NCBI GenBank assembly: GCA_023935145.1
Contig: CM043698.1
Coordinates: 21,269,001 to 21,333,000 of the forward strand
Source of the DNA: Bretschneidera sinensis
Taxonomy: Eukaryota; Streptophyta; Magnoliopsida; Brassicales; Akaniaceae
DNA length: 64,000 nt
Direction of reading: 5' to 3'
Position 1 is the first letter of the stretch. Each line of letters begins with the position of its first letter. Position numbers and translations under genes: made by a program. The notes beneath the pieces were generated by a model. It was not told the DNA's origin, did not search any database, and was given only the letters and a program-made list of their open reading frames with translations. This document shows, in pieces, positions 11,301 to 21,557 of the stretch.

Positions 11301-13926
11301 TGAATCACTTGACTTTTAAGTGTGTTACTGTTATGTCTTCTAGTACTTGGGCATATCTTGAATGTGTGGGAGCTCAGCTTTAAATTGACGCTACAATATT
11401 AGCTGAGTTGAATTCTTTAAAGGGTGGCTATGTTCTTCAATCCTGATTTGAAGAATATAGGGAACTCAAATACAGGGTTCATCGTAATAAAGAAAAGCTT
11501 AAAAGATTAAGATCGTAGTATAAATATGAGTATGAGGAGGCTTTGAAATAACAAGAAGAATCCAGGCATGAAGAAACTCCACCTCATCATGAAGAACTAG
11601 AAGATGAAGATAATTCAACTGAGGCTAATTCTCTAGTCGTCAAGGATGAAGATATTCAAATTGAAGTAACACCGGTTGAGCAAGTCATGTGTGATGTTGC
11701 CTCAGTTGAAGTCGTATGTGATGTTTCCTTCGTTGAAGTCAAATGAGGTGTTGTCTCAATTGCACCAGGGAAAGTATGTGGAGCTAGTGCAAGACAAAGG
11801 TCAAGACAAGATTGAAGGCATGCAAGCTTCTACTATTGATTTTATCAAATCTACCAGGTTTCAAGTTCCTCCACAGCAGAAACTTTCAACACACTTTTTC
11901 TCACATGGAGACTTCGAGCTCAAACAATTCCATGACTATGCCATGTGTCTCCAAGCCTCCCGAGTCTTGATACTTCACCATTCAGAGCTCGAGGTCAAAT
12001 TCTTTCTAAGTGGAGTAGAATGATAGAGAATGCATGGAAAAAGAAATATGGAGGTTTTAGTTATGTAGTATATTTTGTAAAATATTATGGTGATATTTTT
12101 GGTTAAGAAATTAAGTGCTTTTTAAGGGTTTTTAGGTGATTTCCTTTTGTTTATGTTTGTGTCTATATATATACAAGTACTTTGTTTTGTTAAGCTGGAG
12201 GCATATATTGAGGAATTACACTTATTGTGTGTTGATTCTTCCATCTTTATGCGTTAACTATCAATACCATCTCTCTAGTGTTCTTTGTGTTCCTAGTATC
12301 TCTTGTCTATAGCCCTCCAATCTCTTTGCATATCACTACTCTTGTAGTTGAAGCCCAAAGAAAGGAAAGAAAAATAACCCATCCAAAAGCAGATGCACCG
12401 TCATGTTCATTCCTTTCCTTCCTAATCACCCAGAGAGAGCGCAAACCAAGCACATTGCCATAAAATCTTTTGTCCTTGCTCCTTCCAAAACCCCAAAATC
12501 TGATCTTCACAAGACACTCAACATTAGATGACCAAACCCATATCTCAACAAAAATGCCAACTAAATTATTCTAAAGCTGCTTGGCCACTTCACAGTGGAG
12601 AAAGAGATGACTATTTGTCTTATTTGAGGACTTTCACATTAAACAAATATTTAGTCTGAGTTCCTTATTAGGCCTCGGCACCTGCAACAAGTCATTAGCA
12701 TTAATCCTAATAAGTACCAAAGTCAGGTGAAACCTTTGATATTATAGGGAACATGTGCCTTCCATATAGCCTTGTCCAAAGGAAAAGAAGAGAGAGTGAT
12801 AACTTTCAATAGATTTGACTTGAATGATTTACAAGAGAACCTGCCAGAACCATCCCTTTTGCCAAACTTTAGTATCATGGGTAGTGCAACCATCTCCAAC
12901 TTTATAACGAGTAGCGAAATAAGCGGAAATAATAGATTAGATACCAGTGAAATGAACTTCCGAGGACTCATATGTGTACAACATATACCTCTCCTAGCAT
13001 CCCACCCTTTTGCTCTAGTCCATAGTTACTTTTTATTATCTTATGCCATATGCCATAGGAAAGTTTGGTTGCAACGGTAACCTCACAACCATTTTCCCAC
13101 CAAGGATATGTTTTTGAAAACCAAATTTCCAAGACCCAAACCTCCTCTTCCTTACATAATTAATTAACCCACATTCCCTCACATTCCTCTACCACATCTG
13201 GTCTTCTGCTAATTACAAGTTCTTTCATCTAATAACGGTGCAATTCCTGAGCTCACCTTACAAAACTCGGACAGACAATTTTTCAAAAAAATTTTAAGCA
13301 AAAAAAAACATATAAAATGAACTTCTTATGCCACCAGCTTCCTGCTTAAGAACGTCTAAAACAGAAGATCTCAAATGCAACTCAAAATTCATTCTTCACC
13401 CACCATTAGGCAAACAAACCCCAATACCCCACCTTAGTATACCAACACCAGTACCAACATAAACAGTCAGCTTCTTCCTCGAGCAAAGTTTCACACAAAA
13501 ATACAAATCACCAACTATATCCCAAAAATTTGTTCATTATCCAGCAATCATTCAAACCAAGCAGATCAAAACCCAATATCACATACAATTACCCAGCCCA
13601 CTAATCGCTACCTAAATCCCCCCAAAAAAAAGTAATAAAAAAGGAAACCCACAAAAGAAGCAAACCCAAAAAGGAGAAAGGAAAAATAACGGGCTTAGAC
13701 AGAAAACCTGGAAGAGTATAGTAAGTCGAGCCAGAGGTGCAGTGCAGGTCTTGCTTAAAGCACCCGCAACCCCTCCTGCCAGAAGCTGCGATACTGTCCC
13801 GATCTGCGCTTGCTGCCGCTGTGCCAATTTACGTGCTGCGTTGTCCACAGAGACTCCTCCATGGCCTGAGCTCAGTCCTCTCTGGCCTCCCTCTACGACC
13901 ACCCCCACTCTTGCTTCTGTTTGCAT
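5309..13926 (-). CDS. Mitochondrial carrier family protein (substrate carrier B-like)
   Basis: Seven exons on the minus strand join in frame: 13926-13708, 9107-8931, 8810-8661, 7651-7550, 7461-7391, 7278-7211 and 5550-5309, giving 342 residues. All junctions are GT-AG. Three Solcar repeats are visible. The PX[DE]XX[KR] signatures read PLARLT (degenerate, Asp replaced by Ala), PLDLVR and PLDLVR, each followed by a glycine-rich matrix helix, as expected for a six-helix inner-membrane carrier. Length is normal for the family. The start at MQTEARVG is chosen because related plant carriers begin this way; an in-frame ATG 15 bases upstream (13941) would add five residues. It resembles plant 'substrate carrier family protein B' members such as those of the At3g53940 group. 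The transported substrate cannot be read from the sequence. The first intron is 4.6 kb and full of transposon debris, yet the coding frame is intact. Confidence 0.92.
7767..8168. mobile_element. Candidate solo LTR in carrier intron 3
   Basis: A block of about 400 bp opens with TGATGGAGAAC. It contains a TATATAAGAG promoter-like box and ends in a T-rich stretch typical of plant LTR ends (ATCTCTTGTATTCTTATTTT) before TTCTACATAACA. No internal retroelement sequence is present. CAAAC lies on both sides (7762-7766 and just inside the right end), which may be a target duplication, but the right boundary is then not a canonical CA. The orientation of the promoter box suggests the plus strand. Confidence 0.4.
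9421..9580 (-). mobile_element. tRNA-derived SINE-like unit
   Basis: On the minus strand, TGGTGGAATGGTA (9566-9554) fits a pol III A box, and GGGTTCAATTATT (9523-9511) fits a B box about 30 bases downstream, the spacing of a tRNA-type promoter. The sequence cannot fold as a functional tRNA, so a SINE remnant in the carrier's first intron is the best reading. Target duplications were not identified. Confidence 0.45.
10328..12308 (+). mobile_element. Small non-autonomous LTR retrotransposon in carrier intron 1
   Basis: Two direct repeats flank about 1.2 kb. The left LTR is about 10328-10795 and the right about 12021-12308. Both share GAATGCATGGAAAA near the start, GTTAAGCTGGAGGCATA in the middle and CTAGTATCTCTTGTCT near the end. 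Just after the left LTR is TGGTATAACAGC (10801-10812), which resembles a tRNA-Met primer-binding site. The interior has no gag or pol; it contains a glutamate-rich stretch of broken coding sequence around 11520-11760. It therefore looks like a TRIM/LARD-type derivative that depended on another element. The left LTR is longer because of the nested MITE at 10443-10611. The right LTR seems to lose its last bases where LINE sequence begins. Confidence 0.7.
10443..10611. mobile_element. 169-bp Mutator-type MITE nested in an LTR
   Basis: The two ends are inverted repeats (GATCACG then TCCTCTCCATTT, with single-base differences), and the pairing continues towards the centre, where ATGGTGAGATT is matched by its complement. 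It is flanked by the 9-bp direct repeat GTTTCCTTT (10434-10442 and 10612-10620). The sister LTR shows the empty site, a single ATTTCCTTT at 12139-12147. Nine-base duplications are typical of Mutator-like elements. No coding capacity. Confidence 0.85.
12309..13000 (-). pseudogene. LINE 3' remnant (zf-RVT region)
   Basis: On the minus strand about 12971-12723 reads as the reverse-transcriptase-associated zinc-binding (zf-RVT) region of plant L1-type LINEs: DGSGRFSCKSF, then an IWKAHVPYNIKGF stretch. It continues through broken frames into a tail with ERNEHDG and FLWASTTRV (12510-12307). Several stops interrupt the frame. The segment ends where the neighbouring LTR element starts, so the two are adjacent or the LTR element landed inside it. 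No endonuclease or catalytic RT region is present. Confidence 0.65.
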
Positions 13927-13941
13927 CTCCGAAAAGGTCAT

Positions 13942-16059
13942 CTCTTTCTCTTTCTAAAATGTGCTTGCTAACAGATTTGAAAGCACAAAACCTCAGAATT
14001 TGCTTATTTTTCTTTCTTTTTCTTCTTCTTCTTTTGTTTGTTTCGGTTTCAGCCTTTCACGGCTTAAGCTTCATTTCTTTTGATCTGCTTTGATTTGAAC
14101 GGAGACAGAGAAGTCTCGTTTGAGCAACTGGATGCATACCGGCGTCGTTTCGTGTTGGTTTCACTTTACGTGCAAAAGTAAAATAAGAGTTTTTATTAGG
14201 GTTTACCTCGTCATCAAACTTACCAACCCGACTTTAGTACTTCTCTGCGGTCAGGTCTAAGATAGCCAGAGAAACTGGGCCGTTTTTATTATTGAGATCT
14301 GAATAATCATGTTTAGATAAGAGAGAATCTTGCGTTTGACCATACGATTGCCTGGGTGGCATACGTTATTATCGTAGGATAGCAAGTGCTTGATTCTTTT
14401 TAAGTGCCAGAATATTTGTGTGTTGAGTTTGGAATATTCTTGCGGGTTGAGTTTGAATTTTGATGATGCCAGATGGTGAAGGATAAAGTTGGTGTTTTAT
14501 GTTTAAAGTCCGTTAATTCACAGTCCAATGTGTGAGGTCCACGTGTTATAATGTTTGGAAGATCGTTTTCTTTAGGAGGTGACCACCGACCAACTTCAAA
14601 CGTCTCCATCGGGACGGGAAGTTATTAGCTGCTTTAGGAATATATGGGTAAATTGGATTTAAAATATTAGTTTTGGATTTATTTGAGATCGTATTGATAA
14701 TTTTAAAATAATTTATTGATCACATTTTTTTTTAGGTTTTTCGTTTATACTAATATTATTGATGATACTTTTTAAAATTATCATAGAAATTTTTGAATCT
14801 TATATTTATATTGATATTGTCAGTAAAATTTTGAATGAGTCTAAAACTAATGTTTTAGAGTCGATCTAACTAATTATTTTTGACTCAGTAAACTATCATG
14901 ACCATTATTCATATTAAGACACGTGACAATAACAAGGCAACATCTGTCTAATTTTTTTTTTCCTTTTTGTATTAAGAATTTAGGTGGTTTGCATTTTAAT
15001 TTTTACGTTTATATGACTTTATATGGTAATAATTTATTAAAAGGAAATATAATATCGTAAATTAAAGATTTAAGTATAACATTAATTTCAAAAAATCAAA
15101 TCTTAATTGCTTCCTTTTTTCAATCTTTCATTTTTGTTTAATATTGTCAATTACTTAATTTAAGTTTTAATAGTGCTTTACATCTTTTTTTGCTTTTAAA
15201 TTAAACATTAACAAAATAAATGTTGATATTAAAAGAAAAATACCCGTTCATTTCTTTTTCTTTCGAGAATCTTCTTTATTTTGTAATTTTCCAATTTAAA
15301 CATGGGAGACCCAATTATTAAAAGGAAAGTTGATTACATTGAGAATCAAGAATTGAAAAATATATTATTTGCGATTTTCGTTAATGAATAAAAATGACGC
15401 AAGAACTAACAAACTTATCTGCTTGGCATGGGGATAATTAGGTTCTTTATTTTAGGTTTAATTTTCCTTGTTAGGAATTCTTAAGAATCTTTGTTAGGGG
15501 AGAGATCTTAATAATCTTAAAACGTATTTAGTAGTAGAAAATATTTTTTATTTTCTATCTCGATTTTATTTAATATTTTACTCAACAATTTGTAATTAAA
15601 CCCAATTTTACATCAAATTTCGTATTTGAACCCAAATTTTTGAAATGTAACAATTTCATTCTCCTTTCTCACATGTTTTTTTCTTCTTTTATAGAGTAGA
15701 ATTCTCGTTGGGAGCAAAGATGTTACATTTTCATTATATCCTATTTTTTATACATGTTCAATCTATCCCTAGCTCTTTTTCTTTTTTACCACAACCACAT
15801 AACACATACGTGAGAGCCACTATTTTATTAAAAGTTACTGGATTGGATGTCACGCTTGCACTTATTTAATTAGTACACACTTAGAGCTTATTAAGTTATA
15901 AGTAAATAAATATCTTATACTCTAGCTTTGAATGTTCTACTTTGAACATGCTATATAATTTACAAATTTGTACATTAGTTGATACTTTGTAAATATTTCT
16001 AAAAATTGAATTGTAACCACGTAAAGAGTAAAAGGAACTTGAATAAAGCGCCACTAATA
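13942..16059. other. Carrier 5' flank and gene-less AT-rich stretch
   Basis: The first 150-200 bases should contain the 5' UTR and promoter of the carrier gene; pyrimidine-rich CTTCTT runs lie at 14010-14040. From about 14640 the DNA is very AT-rich with no coding potential in any frame that I can recognise. I see no defined repeat ends in it. Confidence 0.5.
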
Positions 16060-16067
16060 CAAAATAT

Positions 16068-17611
16068 TAGGGGTGAGCATGGGTCGATTTGGATCGGATT
16101 ATCCTAAACTTTCAATCCAACTCATTTATACCGAGTTGAAAAAATCTCAACCCAACCCAACCCAACCCATGAACCTATCTAACCTCAACCCAATCCAACC
16201 CATTCTAATCAGTTTTGGTCGGTTTGGGTCATCGGGTTGATATATATTTTTTACTAAATAATTAAACCATACATATTACATAACAAAAAAAATATTCTAT
16301 TAAATCCAAAACTAAATCCATTCATATTACAAGTAAAATATGTGTGCCACAAATAATATTTGATAACATAGAAAAGAGAAAAATTGTCTTATGGACTACA
16401 ATGGTTATAGGCTATGCTAAATTTGGTTTTTTTTGGATATTTCTAAGAAGCTTTTTGATGACATAAAAGAGAAGGATGATGTACCATGGAATGCCATAAT
16501 TGGAGGCTACATTGAAGCCGAACTTTGTAAGGATGTTTTGGTTTTGTTTCATAAAATGCAAGCGAGTAATATATAGCCTGATGAAGTGACCATGGTCAAA
16601 TTACTTATCTGCATGCTCACAACCCAGAGCCCTTGATATTAGAATATGGATTCGTCGTTATATTAAAAAACACAATTTTCATCTGAATGTTACGCTAAGA
16701 ACTGCTTTAGTTGACATGAATTTAACTTACTTTATAAGATAGTTCAATTACGAAGGAAATCTGGATTTATGGACAGTTGCTAATAATATATTTTAGTAAC
16801 TCAGCATTTGTTGGCCGTGCAAGTGCTTTCTTTTAATCAATCTAATTTTTGGATTATGCTTTAATGTACTTGGAAGCGACGTAAGGGTTCTTAAAATGTC
16901 ACAGAGAGGTAAATTGAATAGTTCAATAATGTTTGCATGAAAGGCTTCTAGCAAGTTGGGATTACTAAGCTTTATCATATATTCAACATTTCTTCCATCA
17001 ACATTATGGTACATCTTTTTAGAATATAAGTTTATCTGCATACATTGATCCCGACTAGAATCTTGTAGATTAGAGTATTAATTTCTATTTTATTTTATAG
17101 TTACAACAGTACAAGAATTCAAAATTTTGTTAGCATAAGTTAATTGTGCATCAATTTTTTCTGATTGAAGTTATATGCTTAAGAATAATAATGAAAACTA
17201 TTTCATAATTAGAAATCAGTATTTGTTTCTAATGTAAATATTTGAAACTAAAATCTGGGTAATTGGAAAATATGAGACTTGTTTGGACATTGAAGTATCT
17301 GCTATATATAATTTTACACACTAGTAGTAATTAGAATGAATATTTTATAATTATATATTTTACAATTATACTATAATTATTTATACACTATTTTATATTC
17401 AATAAATATAAAATATATAATTATATATTTGACCGGGTTATCGGTTTGGGTCGGGTTGAAAATTTTGAACCCATAACCTAACCCAACCCACCGGGTTCAA
17501 AATATTTTCAACTCAACCCAACCCAATCTCTAGAAATATACAACCCAACCAAATCCATTATATCGGTTTGAATCGGTTTCGTAGATAAACCGGGTTCCAT
17601 GCTCACCCCTA
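16068..17611. mobile_element. hAT-like transposon carrying a gene fragment (Pack-type)
   Basis: The left end reads TAGGGGTGAGCATGG and the right end is its inverted complement (CCATGCTCACCCCTA). Exact 8-bp target duplications CAAAATAT lie at 16060-16067 and 17612-17619. TIRs of the TAGGGGTG type with an 8-bp duplication are diagnostic of hAT elements. Subterminal regions on both sides are rich in short AACCCAACCC / GGTTTGGGT motifs in opposite orientation, the likely transposase-binding zones. No transposase coding sequence is present, so the 1,544-bp element is non-autonomous. Its interior contains a fragment of a PPR gene (16389-16720). Confidence 0.88.
16389..16720 (+). pseudogene. Captured PPR-protein gene fragment inside the hAT element
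   Basis: The translation in two linked frames gives WTTMVIGYAKFGF, then KLFDDIKEKDDVPWNAIIGG, then LFHKMQASNI followed by PDEVTMVKLL, then a degraded stretch ending near TALVDM. These are consecutive PLS-type pentatricopeptide repeats of the plant combinatorial family, RNA-binding proteins of mitochondria and plastids. The frame is broken by an indel in the T-run near 16428-16435, by a TAG after SNI, and by later shifts, so it is not a functional gene. Both ends of homology stop inside the transposon, which indicates capture rather than insertion into a PPR gene. Confidence 0.75.
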
Positions 17612-17619
17612 CAAAATAT

Positions 17620-20600
17620 AACCACTTATTTTTATAAATTTTTCTTATAAAATAGATAATAATCCTCGATATTTTTTAATCATTCAATAATGAGGAGTCA
17701 AAAATACTTTCAAACATGCAGTAAAGCAACAATTTCTTTTAAATAATTATTTTGAAGTGTTCGCGCACCAGAGTTTCACATTGCATATTCCGAAATGCAT
17801 ACATAGGAATTGGTGATTTTTCTTGCTTCTTGCCTTTGGATATATAAAAAGATTAGTCCCCACTCATTCTAACTAAATTTTAGTCCCCATTGATCTACCC
17901 ACAAGAAAAAAGATTAGATTAGTAATTAAAACAAAGCAAATCTGGTTTTATTGTGAAAATAATTTTCAATTCATTACAGATCAAAATTCATATGGTAACA
18001 GATAAAGATGAGTTGTGAAAGGAATAATGAAGGTTTAATTAGAGAAGAGTTTCTTCTTCTTCCTTGGGTTTCTATATTTGATTCTTTTGTCATTTTTTAT
18101 ATTTATTTTATCATGGAGAAAGTTGCAGAAAAGCTTAGCTATTGTTAACAAATACACACACACGCATTCTCATCAAAACCCCCAAATTAAAGGTTGATAA
18201 TAAGTATTCAACACTTTTCTCCTTAATCATCAAGCATAATAGAATATAAAAATTCGAGATCTTATAAATTGGGAATAAAAGGGAGATGCCAGTCAAGAAT
18301 TGAAAGCTCTAAACAATTTTTATTGATTAGATGTCAAATTACAGAGATTCTAATGTAAGAAGAGAAGAATTTGATTAACTGTAAATGTGTTTAGTTACTA
18401 AGAATATTACAAAGAAATTTCTATTTTGCTTTGAGTCTTGCAAAAAAGGATTTGTTCTCTTCAAATTTTTTTAGATCCTTAAAAATGAAGCGAATGATGT
18501 TATTTATAGGCAATCAACATCCCTTTTTTGGGCGAGAAAAACCATTTTGTGTGACAGTTGTTATTTTTAACCACAAGTTTACGTTAACTTCTTTCACTAG
18601 TCTCTCACATGATGCTTAACTGATTTAAGAAAACGGTTAATTTGTTGAAAGTGTGTGGTCCACGCTCTGTTTTATTATCCGCTGAGCTTTCAGCACGTGA
18701 CAGAATACAATTTTCATATCTACAGTTTTACTCCCTACGGATGCCCGCACAATATTCCAAATTCGAGGCATGTGCATTAAGAATTTTGAAACAATTCAGA
18801 TATTTGAATCTTGATTTTCCAGATTTCTTCTTTCTTTTGCATCACACTGCTTTAATAAGCTTTTCTTTTGAAATGGCTATACAACTTTCTAATACTCTTC
18901 TTGCATGTATGGATGCCAATAGTCCCACAAGAATTCCTAATCCTCTGAAGAAACCATGGCTTGATTTCCATGCTGAACTTTTTGATAACTTTTGTTCATT
19001 TTTTTGACCTTTTGTTTTTTAGTATTTCAGACAGTGATTGTTATCAATATATCTTTTTGTTTTGAAAATATTTTGAAAACTGTCTAAAGTGTATCTCTTC
19101 GTTTTATTCCGCTTACTATCTGAAGAAACACCTTCCTCGAATGTTTTTTTTATGTTGTTCACAATAGGATTTACCTTTCTTGGGGCAAATGGTGTGATTA
19201 TATCTTTAAGAATTCTAATTATACCAAGATTTTGAAAACTGTTGGTATCTCTTACTCAATCCGTACTACACGTAGTTGACAAATATTAGCTTCTTAGGGC
19301 TTAGGTGGAGTAATCAAAAGCATACCTTTGTTACTGCTTTTGGTGAGTTTACAATTTTATTGGCGCATATATCTCAACTATTAGATTTTTCAATACCGGG
19401 CTTTGAAGATATCTTGGATCCTCATTTTTCATAATCTCAACGCAAATCATGGCGGATTACCTCCACTCACTAATTAAGAAGACTTGACTAATTTTAAAAG
19501 TAGTGAAACCAATGTTCACTTTCATCATTTGAATTGGATATAGAGTAATCTTGGATTTTGATTTTACTTTCTATAAAATATGATGGATTTTTTTTTTCGT
19601 TTGCTACCTATACTATAACACATAAATAATTGAAAGAAATTTATGAAAAATATTGTAATGATAAAAATTGAGTGAGAAAAAAAGACAAAATGTTTTCGTT
19701 ATTTATAAGAAAGAGATACGATTGTTTGGTCATTAAATTAAAGAATACAAAAGAAATGATGAAGGTTAATTGAATAAATTAAAGTAGAGATAATTTACAA
19801 AATAACATTGATATGTATCCTACACATCCACATGGTAGTAGGTCTAGATCAACTTTGATACCATTTATAACATCACGGGCCCATCTTTTAAAAATGGTAG
19901 CTAAGGATACTTTTAAGATCATGGGGCCTTACATATGTAGTAAAATATACTCTATTGCATTATCAATGTGAGAAATGAGTCATCACGTCAATAATGTTTC
20001 ATTTATGTGATATTTTTAGCTATATCAGTCCAATAATAATTATCTATTTCGTTTGATATACCAGATTAAAAAGGTGACAAGATGAAGAGGATGATAAAAT
20101 AAAATGTATTCACTCAATTTTACATTTGCTAAAAAAATGAACTAAAAAAATGAATATGAAAATGATCTTAATTCACAAATTTATCCCATCCTCTTTTACC
20201 AAACGGGCACTTATAAGTTAGCTTAAATAGACAATTTTTTTTTTGAATTAGCAGAAATACTCATTTCCAAGGGTCTATAAACCCATTTCCTTTCAAAGAT
20301 CCACCATTCTTTGCTCTTTGATTCAACACTATTGCCATTATGCCCTAAATCCTACTTCAGTACATTTTATTTTCTGATCTAAGTAGCTATCTACACTTGT
20401 TTGATGTTGTTCATGTTCAATATAAGATCTTGATTGATCTTGGTAATTTGGGTTTTAAGACCCTTGCTAGTGTTGTATGTCCAAAATTTTGTGGATTTGA
20501 AAGGTTTTTCTGAGAGGAATTTTTGTTTGGGATTTGATTAGTTGTGACAAAGACAAACTTGTATGGAGATTATATAATCAAACATTGATTATGTACTTGA

Positions 20601-20990
20601 ATTTGTATTGATTAGTGATTAACCAGTGAGAAAATCTCAGCTCCATACGTGGCTTGCTAGAAATAACCTGAAAAGACTGAAATTTTTATCCCTAACAAGA
20701 CAGTGAGAAGCATCTAGTTTGGGACACAGCAGGGCAAGAAAAGTCTGCACTTTGTTTAACCTACTTGATTTATGGCATTTGGGAATGTATTAGCAAAACA
20801 TATAAAATGAATTGAATGAGATACATCAATATTCAATTCCAAATTAAGATACCTAAACAATGATATCCATTTGGTAGCCACATTTCATCACAAATGAAGT
20901 CCCAAAATTTGAACAACCAAGATTCATAATTAATTTCCTTTTCTCCTCCTTACTTTGAACATGGAACATCTTGTCAAGTTAATACACTAA
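17620..20990. other. Gene-poor stretch with decayed repeats
   Basis: There is no intact gene here. It contains the possible mobile-domain remnant at 18870-19440. On the minus strand near 19840-19880 there is a TGGTATCAAAGTTG sequence that resembles a retroelement primer-binding site next to LTR-like DNA. At about 20043-20212 an imperfect foldback reads CGTTTGATATACC at one end and TTTACCAAACGGGC at the other, and looks like a MITE. The rest is AT-rich with nothing recognisable. Confidence 0.4.
18870..19440 (+). pseudogene. Possible plant mobile domain (PMD) gene remnant
   Basis: About 19309-19434 reads, in one frame, WSNQKHTFVTAFGEFTILL followed by DFSIPGFEDILDP. This matches the pattern of the plant mobile domain (W..E.HTF....GE.TITL.D...LLGLP..G), found in MAIN-like genes and in some transposons. 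Upstream, 18873-19004 holds an open stretch with NPLKKPWLDFHAELF, a possible N-terminal lead, and 19170-19260 shows more broken homology-like sequence. Stops and frame changes separate the pieces. The call rests on motif pattern only. Confidence 0.35.
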
Positions 20991-21257
20991 GATTATGATC
21001 AACATAAAAGAACCTTGTGCATTGTCAGAGAAAATTTCCTACAATCTTCTGATCTTCACTTTGTGCACCACTGAAACTTGCCTAATTGAGATTCTGCTAC
21101 ATATAAAGTTTATAAACCTCCCAATCCAAGAGCAAGCAAGCAAAGTAAATTTTCAGTTATGCAGTAACTTCCCTTACAAACCATTCCCAAGATGCTGGTA
21201 TCCGGCTTCAAAACTAGCTTTCATATTCAGTTCACTATTTGTTTCAATGTTGAAAGA

Positions 21258-21557
21258 CTAAGATATGTGTATAGGGAAGGGTTGTGAGAACTGAGTTCCA
21301 TTGTTTTGGTGGAGACCTAATGCTAAAATGACACTGCTGCTTTTATTAACACCTATATGGTGATTGCTTGACAAATTACTATAAGACACATACTTCTGGT
21401 CCCCATTCTGCTCATAAATGGTAGCTAGTTCACTCCTATGGCATTTAGCTTGGATTTCCTGAGGTTTCTTTCTTGGCGTAGCTGAAGTAAGCGTGTCTGC
21501 TAAGTGAAGGTTGCTAGATGGCATGTTAGTGTATCGACTTACAGCTTCTGCTGGTGC
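21258..21557 (-). other. In-frame C-terminal extension beyond the BELL stop codon
   Basis: This segment continues the exon 4 frame past the TAA without any further stop until TAG at 21260-21258. It encodes 99 residues including SSVILALGLHQNNG, similar to the (V/I)SL(T/A)LGL motif that ends most BELL proteins. A 3' UTR would not be expected to keep such a frame or such a motif, so this is likely ancestral coding sequence. Confidence 0.7.

Noticed and set aside
11520..11760. Acidic coding-like stretch inside the small LTR element
   Set aside because: It resembles broken gag-type sequence but has stops and no zinc knuckle or capsid motif, so it is not listed as a gene.
13737..14093. Plus-strand open frames at the carrier's first exon
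   Set aside because: They are antisense to the carrier's coding exon 1 and show no family signature.
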